Source: Candidatus Caenarcanales bacterium (GTDB taxonomy: Bacteria > Cyanobacteriota > Vampirovibrionia > 2-02-FULL-35-15). From it: a stretch of 59,261 nt of DNA. Below are positions 8,789-15,986 of this stretch, piece after piece. The stretch is taken from contig JAGVKQ010000002.1 in assembly GCA_020050435.1 (NCBI GenBank), forward strand, positions 1 through 59,261, given 5' to 3'. Position 1 is the first letter of the stretch. Each line of letters begins with the position of its first letter. The translations under genes were made by a program, and so were the position numbers. A model generated the notes under the pieces. That model did not search any database. It had not been told where the DNA came from and worked only from the letters and a program-made list of their open reading frames with translations.

Positions 8789-9000
8789 TTCGTAAGTTAC
8801 AAGTTGTAAGTTTCCAGTTGCAAGGAAAAAGAAAAAACAATTGCAATAAAAAACTTGTTCTCCTTGAAACTTATAACTTAAAGCTTGAAACTGTCCTCCC
8901 GGTGGTGGGCTTTCGTAAGTTACAAGTTGTAAGTTTCTAGTTGCAATCAGAACCAGTTTATTTTCCTTGAAACTTGCATCTTCAAACTTGAAACTGTCCA
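8774..9000 (+). repeat. Tandem inverted-repeat element including the tRNA-Thr 3' end
   Basis: Two copies, 8774-8896 and 8897-9000, begin with the same 41 bases: the 3' end of tRNA-Thr (tcccggtggtgggct) followed by ttcgtaagttacaagttgt. Each copy is also a long imperfect palindrome. Its left arm is built from aagttacaagttgtaagttt words and its right arm from ccttgaaact...cttgaaactg. Copy 2 is about 19 bp shorter in the spacer. The repeat stops 2 bases before the Shine-Dalgarno sequence of the next gene. Confidence 0.9.
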
Positions 9001-9014
9001 CTAAGGAGCAATTA

Positions 9015-9401
9015 ATGCCATCACTAATAAATTTTATAACTATAACCTATGCCATTATGCTTTTTATTGGAGGTTTAATAGGGTTTTTTAAAGCACATAG
9101 TACTGCATCTCTTTTAACGGGGACAATAAGTTCTGTAATAGTAATATCTGCATGGCAACTTTGTTCTAAAAAACCAAGAGCTGGTTATTTATTTATTTCT
9201 GCAATCAGTTTAATTCTTTTTATGTTTTTTCTAATTAGATTTACTAAGTCATATGCATTCATGCCTGGTGGATTAATGCTTATTTTAAGTACAATCACTT
9301 TATTAGCTTCAACAATGGGATATTTCGAGGTAAACAAAGGACCTCAAACAAACGAAGAAGATGAAGAAATTAAACAAGTAGAAGAAAAAAGCAAAGCATA
9401 A
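9015..9401 (+). CDS. TMEM14-family (UPF0136) small membrane protein
   Basis: A 128-residue protein with four hydrophobic helices. Small-residue motifs typical of the TMEM14 family are present: YAIMLFIGGLIGFFKAHS, SLLTGTISS, FMPGGLM. It ends in an acidic tail (NEEDEEIKQVEEKSK). AAGGAG 6 bases before the ATG at 9015 fixes the start, so the preceding in-frame codons are repeat DNA and not coding. TMEM14 proteins are integral membrane proteins of uncertain, possibly transport, function. The stop codon abuts the ATG of the PAP2 gene, so the two are surely cotranscribed. Confidence 0.85.
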   Translation: MPSLINFITITYAIMLFIGGLIGFFKAHSTASLLTGTISSVIVISAWQLCSKKPRAGYLFISAISLILFMFFLIRFTKSYAFMPGGLMLILSTITLLASTMGYFEVNKGPQTNEEDEEIKQVEEKSKA

Positions 9402-10142
9402 ATGTTTTACCTTTCACATGAAGGATTAGATATAGAGGTCGTGAAGTTCTTTAACCAGTTCTGCGGCAAATCACAATTTTTAGATACATTAGGTCTAATT
9501 TTCTTATCGGTAGATGCTCTTAGAACAGCGATTTTAGTTTCAATCATTATTGGAATATGGGCTTACGGTCAATCTAAAAATGATTTGTTCTCAAAGAAAA
9601 AAGCGCTTAGTATTTTATTTATCATAGTATTTTCACTAAGTATCATTGAAATTTTAAATGCCATCATAAATAGTCCAAGACCTATAGTCACTTATGAAAG
9701 TGTTATTAATAACCCTATTATCACTAAGAACACAAAAGCACTATGGGTAGATGGTTGGGCAAGAAACAGTAAGCATGGATCATTCCCCAGCGATACAGTA
9801 GCTCTTCTTGCAGCAATGGCTTTTGGAATTTTCTTTTGGGATAGAACAATTGGAATCATAGCTATCTTATTTGTAACTTTTGCAGGAATCTTACCTAGAT
9901 TATATTTCGGGCTTCATTATCCATCTGACATGATAATTGGATTGTTAATTTCTTTAATATCCTGCGTGGTGGTAAATAAATTAAAATTCTTTGATTCAAT
10001 TTCTAACAAGCTTATTGAAGTTGAAAAAAAATCCCCTTTTCTTTTTGGTACGATCGGATTCTACACTTCTTACATAATTGCAGATAAATTTATTCTTATA
10101 AGGAAACTTCCGCTATGGATTAAAGCCATGCTAGGGAATTAA
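9402..10142 (+). CDS. PAP2-superfamily membrane protein with altered catalytic residues
   Basis: A 246-residue, multi-helix membrane protein with the layout of type-2 phosphatidic-acid or undecaprenyl-pyrophosphate phosphatases. The C1-like motif is NAIINSPRP (normally K-x6-RP; the Lys position is Asn). The C2-like motif is GSFPSDTVAL (normally PSGH or PSDH; the His position is Thr). C3 is PRLYFGLHYPSD, keeping Arg, the nucleophilic His and Asp. An N-terminal soluble stretch precedes the helices. Cotranscribed with the TMEM14 gene without a gap; it ends flush against the convergent protease gene. Lipid-phosphate hydrolase by fold, but two usually essential residues differ, so activity is uncertain. 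Confidence 0.8.
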   Translation: MFYLSHEGLDIEVVKFFNQFCGKSQFLDTLGLIFLSVDALRTAILVSIIIGIWAYGQSKNDLFSKKKALSILFIIVFSLSIIEILNAIINSPRPIVTYESVINNPIITKNTKALWVDGWARNSKHGSFPSDTVALLAAMAFGIFFWDRTIGIIAILFVTFAGILPRLYFGLHYPSDMIIGLLISLISCVVVNKLKFFDSISNKLIEVEKKSPFLFGTIGFYTSYIIADKFILIRKLPLWIKAMLGN

Positions 10143-11360
10143 CTATTTCCCCGCTAAATTTGTAGGAATATCTTTCAAGTAATCTGGACAAAAATCTCTT
10201 ACACCCTGAACAGAAACACTAACCCCAAATTCATTACCTAATATATTTTTTCTTACATATTCAGCACACATAGGGAAAGCTCTTAAAAACCTTTTAGTAC
10301 TTTCAGGATTTCTTAACCCCAACAAAGATGATCCCACATCAGCAAATGATTCTTTTCTCCCACAGAACTGATAAGCCAATTCTTCCCTCAGATCAGAAGG
10401 CATTCTTTGTTTATCTATTTCATAAGCATTTATATATTCTTGGGTATCAGAATACCATCCAGAACGAGCATAGGTATATCCACTTTGAATATATTGTTTT
10501 TTGTGGTTTGCATAGCTTGGATCCTTTGAATTAATATAATAATCATTATTAAAATCATCTAAAGCATGAAAGAGTTCATGAGCAACAACTTCATCCATTG
10601 AATAGTATCTCACTTCATTCAAATCAACTATTCCACCAACAGGATAGGTCTCATGTATTTGGGGAATCATTATATTTTTATCACCATAAATGGCTGCGGT
10701 TTGTGACCTTTTTCTTCTATCATTACAATTACTAGTAGATATAACAGGTAGATTTCCCTCTGCTTTTAAAGTTTTATCTAAAGCTACATCTGCTATTTTC
10801 CATCCAGGATAAAAATGGTAATAAGTAGATTCCACATCTTTACCAAGGGATATTTTTATACCTCTATTAATAAACTGTTCAACAAGCTTTGGAGGGAATC
10901 TTTTTATAGCATTATCTGTTTTAAAAAGAAAACCTGGACGAACTGAAGTATGAGATGGAGTCTGTAGTATGGGTGAAAAATTATATCTAATTCCATATCC
11001 ATCAGAGTTATCATACACTTCAATATTTCCGTTCAGTCCTAGCTTTCCACCTTCCACAAAAGCCACTGGTTTATTAGAATCAGTACTTCGTGGAAAAGGC
11101 TTTCCCATTGTTTTGTATTCATCAGAGATCGTAAAAGGCTTGAGAAGAGTAGATTCTCTTTTTGTGACGATATGAAACGGAGTACCGGGTGCATCCACTC
11201 TATAATAGAGAAAATCATTTTCTGAAGACTTAACTACATCTGTAATTCCATAAGTAGGAATAGAACCACTCTCACCTGCTTTTAAAAAAGAAGGTAAAAC
11301 AGATACACCAATGCCTGCTAAAGATTGAACTAGAAAAGTTCTTCTATGTATTGTATTCAT
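10143..11360 (-). CDS. Tat-exported zinc metalloprotease resembling the anthrax lethal-factor (ATLF/M34) fold
   Basis: A 405-residue protein starting MNTIHRRTFLVQSLAG, a twin-arginine signal with an AGIGVSVLPSFLKAG core, so it is probably exported folded. The catalytic motif is HELFHALDDF (HExxH followed by LDD). A second conserved-looking segment about 95 residues later, KESFADVGSSLL, could carry the third zinc ligand Glu. The same pattern (HEYGHAVDD, then EAEFFAEAF) is known in anthrax lethal factor and its ATLF-domain relatives. Between them are Tyr-rich segments (YTYARSGWYSD). The central region has cysteines that may pair outside the cytoplasm. It is a lone gene. Protease assignment is good; the exact family is moderately supported and the substrate unknown. 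Confidence 0.65.
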   Translation of the reverse strand: MNTIHRRTFLVQSLAGIGVSVLPSFLKAGESGSIPTYGITDVVKSSENDFLYYRVDAPGTPFHIVTKRESTLLKPFTISDEYKTMGKPFPRSTDSNKPVAFVEGGKLGLNGNIEVYDNSDGYGIRYNFSPILQTPSHTSVRPGFLFKTDNAIKRFPPKLVEQFINRGIKISLGKDVESTYYHFYPGWKIADVALDKTLKAEGNLPVISTSNCNDRRKRSQTAAIYGDKNIMIPQIHETYPVGGIVDLNEVRYYSMDEVVAHELFHALDDFNNDYYINSKDPSYANHKKQYIQSGYTYARSGWYSDTQEYINAYEIDKQRMPSDLREELAYQFCGRKESFADVGSSLLGLRNPESTKRFLRAFPMCAEYVRKNILGNEFGVSVSVQGVRDFCPDYLKDIPTNLAGK

Positions 11361-11524
11361 AAATAAGGTGGTTTGATTAGGATAATTATACAGTTTTTAG
11401 CTAAAAAATATATTAATTGTAATATTTGAAAAATCATTGTAAGAAAAGGTTAATAAACTAAGTAGTTTAAGAACAAAAAATGAAAAAACTTGTTAAAAGT
11501 TATAGATAAAGAACGGAGAGAACA

Positions 11525-12787
11525 ATGAAAAAAGTACTTTTATTAGTTTTAGTTTTAACAATAGGATTTCTTAACTTTTCAAAAGCAAATGCACAATCAA
11601 TAGAAGTCGGGGCAAAACAATCACTGAGCATAAGCAGTCCTGGATTTTTTCCATTCACCCCAACTGGAAACACTGCACTAGTAATGGTATTCCCAACAAA
11701 CCCCATAGTAACAATAACAATTTCAAATTTTTTAGGTAACACGTTTACATTAGCACCAGCACAAAACTTTGCTGAGATAGGCACACCGATAGAAGTCATG
11801 GGAAACACTTCTTTCCCAATTGACTTTTCTGAAGGAGGTCCTGATTTTAGTGGAACTTTTGGAATTTCCCTGGCTCCACAAGGATCAGTAAATTTTGACA
11901 TTACTATTACCCCAGGAGAAGCAGGAACATCTTCATCAACTTCATCCAGTACTACGGGCGGACCAGTTACAGGGGATTTATTTAGCCCAGATTCATTTAC
12001 TGTCATAGGTGGATTCTTAAACGATTCCTTAGCTAATACTCTTTCTAATGCTGCTGATAATCCAAACTGCTCTTCTTCGCAATCAGGTATAAACTCTGCC
12101 TTAATAAATGACACTTTTATTAATCAGCTTTATGATGATTTACTTGACACTAATTTCTCTTCCCAAAGAACAGTTATAGGCTCAGATGATACAGATGGAT
12201 TCACCCTTTCAGTGCCATCAAAAAAAATAAATTCCAAGGGTAGCTTAAATGTTAAATTAAACAATACTACTGATAAAACTAAAATTTATCTAACCGCTAT
12301 TTTCCCATCTACATCGGAAAGGCAATCAATAATGGTAGGAAGAATGCTTACAGATGGAATCGATGTAACATTAAAGGAACAAGACCTTGTAGCTTTAGCT
12401 GCTGTCCAACATGCTATTGTTTCAGCCACTATGCCATGGCAGCTTTCAAATAACGGTGGATTTTTTATCACTCAAGGTGGTGGCTGCGTAGGTCCATACT
12501 GCACTATAGTAGAACAAGGAATGGTAGTTATAGTACCAGGCGGTTCATGTACTCCCGAAGTTCTAAATAAAAGAAAAGCTGGATATCCTACGGTAAACCC
12601 CAGTAAACTTTTTGATCCATTTATTTCAGCTGCTGGTGTCATTCAACTTCCTACATCCAGTATCGTTGATCCATCAAATCGAAACGTTAGTAAGTTTGTA
12701 AAAGAAAGTAATTATCTCATTCTCCAGCCTGTTCCGCCAGGAGCAATGTTAATTCAGAAATTGAATTTAAATTTGAAGAAAAACTAA
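11525..12787 (+). CDS. Secreted protein of unknown function with Ser/Thr linker
   Basis: This 420-residue protein has a textbook signal peptide (MKKVLLLVLVLTIGFLNF, cleavage after KANA) and a GGAG ribosome site 7 bases upstream. The N-terminal part is beta-rich and Thr/Pro-rich, resembling an Ig-like or DUF-type extracellular domain. A short SSSTSSSTTGG linker leads into a C-terminal domain of about 240 residues containing GGGCVGPYCTIVEQG. The linker style links it to the surface proteins at 1-5070, but the C-terminal domain does not look the same. No enzyme motif was recognised. A TTGACA-poor AT-rich leader of 164 bp precedes it. Confidence 0.75.
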   Translation: MKKVLLLVLVLTIGFLNFSKANAQSIEVGAKQSLSISSPGFFPFTPTGNTALVMVFPTNPIVTITISNFLGNTFTLAPAQNFAEIGTPIEVMGNTSFPIDFSEGGPDFSGTFGISLAPQGSVNFDITITPGEAGTSSSTSSSTTGGPVTGDLFSPDSFTVIGGFLNDSLANTLSNAADNPNCSSSQSGINSALINDTFINQLYDDLLDTNFSSQRTVIGSDDTDGFTLSVPSKKINSKGSLNVKLNNTTDKTKIYLTAIFPSTSERQSIMVGRMLTDGIDVTLKEQDLVALAAVQHAIVSATMPWQLSNNGGFFITQGGGCVGPYCTIVEQGMVVIVPGGSCTPEVLNKRKAGYPTVNPSKLFDPFISAAGVIQLPTSSIVDPSNRNVSKFVKESNYLILQPVPPGAMLIQKLNLNLKKN

Positions 12788-12810
12788 TCTGGCGCAAATC
12801 CAATCAATTT

Positions 12811-12944
12811 TGTCATTGCGAGGAAGGGCTTTAGCCCTGACGAAGCAATCTCACAAGGCAAACAACGGGAACAAGGAAACTTCATAAAGCATAATTGCAG
12901 ATGTGAGATTGCCACGCCTCACTTTGTTCGGCTCGCAATGACAC
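12811..12944. repeat. ATTGCGAGG-type palindromic element, intergenic copy
   Basis: A 134-bp imperfect palindrome bounded by TGTCATTGCGAGG and its complement CTCGCAATGACA. Inside is a second inverted pair, GAAGCAATCTCACA and TGTGAGATTGC. It fills the gap between the secreted-protein gene and putA and its last base is the first base of the putA stop codon. The same terminal sequence recurs at 14513-14584 and 47502-47600. Confidence 0.9.
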
Positions 12945-15940
12945 TAGTCTGGTGCAAAGCCTCTTCTCATAGTGTTTTCAGTAACCACTCTGGGTTCTAC
13001 AAACTGGAGCAGGTAATCTTTTCCACCTGCTTTTGATCCTATGCCAGAAAGTTTAAATCCACCAAATGGTTGCCTAGAGACCTTAGCACCAGTACATCCT
13101 CTGTTTATGTACAAATTCCCTACTTTAAATTTTTGTTTTGCTTTTTGAATATTTCCAGGGCTTCTGGAGAATAATCCCCCAGTTAAAGCAAACTTTGTAC
13201 CATTTGCTATTTCTAAAGCATGGTCAAAACCATTAGCTTTAATTACGGCTAAAACGGGAGCAAATATTTCTTCCTGAGCAATTCTGGCATTAGGACTAAC
13301 ATCTGCAAAAACAGTAGGTTCTATGAAATAACCATCAGGACTTCCGGCTTTACCACCGATCAATAATCTGCCTTCATTTTTACCAATCTCTATATATTTT
13401 AAAGTGTTTTCAAATGCAGACTTATCAATAACTGGACCTAAATATGAAGAGGTCTCATCCGCTGGTCCTTGTTTTATACTTTTTACAGCTTCCGTTAACC
13501 TTGTCAGAAAAATATCATAGTTTTCTTTAAGCACTACAACTCTAGAACATGCTGAACATTTTTGACCAGCATAACCAAAAGCACTATAAACAACTCCACT
13601 TACAGCTTCATCCAAGTCAGCGTCATCATCAATAATAATGGCATTTTTACCACCCATTTCACAAATAATTCTTTTAACAAAGTTTTGACCTTCTTCAATT
13701 TTAACTTCTGCAGCAAATTTGCTTATAGAAAGTCCTACTTCTACTGAACCAGTAAAAGCAATTAAACTTATATCTTTATGTTTGACTAAATAATTTCCAA
13801 TCGTACTGCCATTTCCTGGAAGATAATTACAAACACCGTTTGGCAGACCAGCTTCTTCAAGAATCTCCATCAATTTATAAGCAATAACGCTAGCTTGTTT
13901 TGCTGGCTTCAAGATAGCAGTATTTCCAGAAATCAAAGAAGCAGCACACATACCAGTAAGAATAGCGAGGGGGAAATTCCATGGCGAAATAATAACTGAA
14001 ACTCCCTTGGGTTCATAAAAAGAATAATTATCCTCACCACTAGGGCTTAAAAGTTTCTCTGGAGTAAAAAGCTTTTTAGCCTCTATAGAATAATAAATAA
14101 GAAAATCAATGGCTTCAGAAACATCTCCATCTGCTTCTTCCCAAGGTTTTCCCTCTTCTAAGACTATAACTGCATTCAATTCAAATCTTTTATTTTTCAT
14201 AATGTCTGCAGCTTTAAAAAGAATTTCTGCTCTTTTTTCTACAGATACTTCTCTCCAGGAATTAAAAGCATTTAATGCTGACTTGATAGCATTATCAGCA
14301 TCAGCATACTCAGCCAATGCAAACTTTCCTATAGATTCAGAACTCTTAGAAGGGTTTATAGAATCAGCCCACTCTTTAGTTTCTACTTTTTTACCATCTA
14401 TTATAAGAGGGTATTTTTCATTTAAATTCTTTTTTAGACTTTCCAGTGCCCTGGACATTTTTTCACGATTAGATAAAATATTGAAATCAGTATCAGGTTC
14501 ATTCCTAAATACGTCATTGCGAGAATTCAATTGTGAGATTGCGGAGCCTGTCCCGAGCATTGCGAGGGATCCACTCGCAATGACGCCTGGTGCTTTCAAC
14601 AATTTCTCCTCATCAACACCATCAGCAAAACCTTGTTTTAAAAAAGAATCATTAGCAGTATTTTCCAATAGCCTTCTTACCAGATATGCCATACCTGGCA
14701 ACATCTCACCACAAGGAGAATAAACTCTAACTCTTTCTCCCATTTCTACAAAAGCTTCTTTTATAGGATCAGCCATACCATATAAAAACTGATATTCCAT
14801 GGCACCTTTAGGCAAATTAATCTGCTCAGCATATGCTTTAGCATAAGAAAGTGATCTTATATTGTGGCTGGCAATGGCTGGATAAACGTAAGGATAATTA
14901 TCAATTAATATCTTAGTTAACTTTTCATAGTTTACATCTGACTCATACTTATGAGAAAAAACAGGACATTCCCATCTTTTTTGTTTTGAAATAATGGTTT
15001 CAGAATCCCAATATGCACCTTTTACAAGCCTAATAGATATAGGTGTTTTACGAAGTTTTGCCCACTCTACAAGTCCGATTAAATCTTCTTCACTATCTTT
15101 TAAATATGCCTGAATTACAATGCCAGCATCTCCCCAATTTTTAAATTCTTCTTCAAGTAATGTTTCTTTAAATACAGCAAGAACGATATCTTTAAAGTGA
15201 TAATCTTCCATATCCAGGTAAACAAAAGCACCTGATTCTTTTGCAAGTTTATATATGGGTCTTAATCTTTCTTTTAATTTCTCTACAGAGTTTTTGAAAT
15301 CTAAAGCATCAGCCTGTGAATAAAGAGAAGAAAGCTTTACTGAAACATTTGCTTTTGGCAACTTCCCATAAGGAGAATTATCTATTTGATCAATATTTTC
15401 CCATTTAACAGACTCCTGAGAAAGCCCAGAGATAAGATCCATATAAAGATCATGGTAATATTCTGACTCTTTTTCACTTAAAACTGCTTCACCTAAAATA
15501 TCTACAGTTACAGTCATATTTTTTTTTCTGAGATCGGAAACAGTTTTAATAACTTCTTTTACATTTTCACCAGCTATAAAGGTTCTAGCCATTTGATTTA
15601 CACCGGTTTTAACAGCAAATGAAGCAGCTTTTCTAGTGAGAATATTTGAAGAACCCACATCAGAAGCAAACTTGATCAATTCAGAATGTTCACCTTTAAG
15701 ATTTCCAAAATATTCTTGAATATGATTAGCTAATTGTTCATCAGTTTTCAAAGATGGTAAAACATCTACAAATCTAAAAAGCTCTATTTTCAGTTTCTCA
15801 TCCTTCATTCCAAGCTCCATAAGTTTAGAACTCCAGAATGAGCGATCAAAAAAAGAAGATTTAGAAGATCTAACTTTTTTAAAAATTTCTTTTCCTAGAT
15901 TAATTACTTTTTCTTCAAAAGATAAATTGTTTTGAATCAT
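12944..15940 (-). CDS. putA: Bifunctional proline dehydrogenase / delta-1-pyrroline-5-carboxylate dehydrogenase PutA
   Basis: Oxidises proline to glutamate in two steps: an FAD-dependent ProDH barrel, then an NAD-dependent aldehyde dehydrogenase with channelling of P5C. At 998 residues it is the short form, without the DNA-binding repressor domain. ProDH residues include RLVKGAYWDSE and ASHNIRSL. The ALDH half has NFPLAILTG, GSTIGN, FTGSVEVG, EMGGKNAIII and the catalytic Cys in AGQKCSACSR. At about residues 453-476 the protein contains 24 residues encoded by a palindromic repeat (14513-14584), placed in the linker before FRNEPDTDF. Divergent neighbours are absent; the cysteine-rich protein gene lies 46 bp upstream on the same strand. 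Confidence 0.95.
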   Translation of the reverse strand: MIQNNLSFEEKVINLGKEIFKKVRSSKSSFFDRSFWSSKLMELGMKDEKLKIELFRFVDVLPSLKTDEQLANHIQEYFGNLKGEHSELIKFASDVGSSNILTRKAASFAVKTGVNQMARTFIAGENVKEVIKTVSDLRKKNMTVTVDILGEAVLSEKESEYYHDLYMDLISGLSQESVKWENIDQIDNSPYGKLPKANVSVKLSSLYSQADALDFKNSVEKLKERLRPIYKLAKESGAFVYLDMEDYHFKDIVLAVFKETLLEEEFKNWGDAGIVIQAYLKDSEEDLIGLVEWAKLRKTPISIRLVKGAYWDSETIISKQKRWECPVFSHKYESDVNYEKLTKILIDNYPYVYPAIASHNIRSLSYAKAYAEQINLPKGAMEYQFLYGMADPIKEAFVEMGERVRVYSPCGEMLPGMAYLVRRLLENTANDSFLKQGFADGVDEEKLLKAPGVIASGSLAMLGTGSAISQLNSRNDVFRNEPDTDFNILSNREKMSRALESLKKNLNEKYPLIIDGKKVETKEWADSINPSKSSESIGKFALAEYADADNAIKSALNAFNSWREVSVEKRAEILFKAADIMKNKRFELNAVIVLEEGKPWEEADGDVSEAIDFLIYYSIEAKKLFTPEKLLSPSGEDNYSFYEPKGVSVIISPWNFPLAILTGMCAASLISGNTAILKPAKQASVIAYKLMEILEEAGLPNGVCNYLPGNGSTIGNYLVKHKDISLIAFTGSVEVGLSISKFAAEVKIEEGQNFVKRIICEMGGKNAIIIDDDADLDEAVSGVVYSAFGYAGQKCSACSRVVVLKENYDIFLTRLTEAVKSIKQGPADETSSYLGPVIDKSAFENTLKYIEIGKNEGRLLIGGKAGSPDGYFIEPTVFADVSPNARIAQEEIFAPVLAVIKANGFDHALEIANGTKFALTGGLFSRSPGNIQKAKQKFKVGNLYINRGCTGAKVSRQPFGGFKLSGIGSKAGGKDYLLQFVEPRVVTENTMRRGFAPD
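14513..14584. repeat. ATTGCGAGG-type palindromic element inserted in frame within putA
   Basis: A 72-bp element with perfect 11-bp terminal inverted repeats, GTCATTGCGAG and CTCGCAATGAC. It contains the internal word GTGAGATTGC shared with the copy at 12811. Its length is exactly 24 codons and its putA frame contains no stop. The encoded peptide is Gly/Ser/Ala-rich (VIASGSLAMLGTG) and lies in the linker between the ProDH and ALDH domains, a site that should tolerate extra residues. Confidence 0.9.
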
Positions 15941-15986
15941 TGCTTTTTCAAATCTCTAAGAATATAATACAAGATTTTTTTAAAAA

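Noticed and set aside
8774-9000. CRISPR array
   Set aside because: Only two units, of unequal length, with no spacer-repeat alternation and no cas genes.
8690-9001. ORFs running through the tRNA-Thr and its tandem repeat on both strands
   Set aside because: They read through a tRNA gene and a palindromic repeat; the TMEM14 start is fixed by AAGGAG at 9003.
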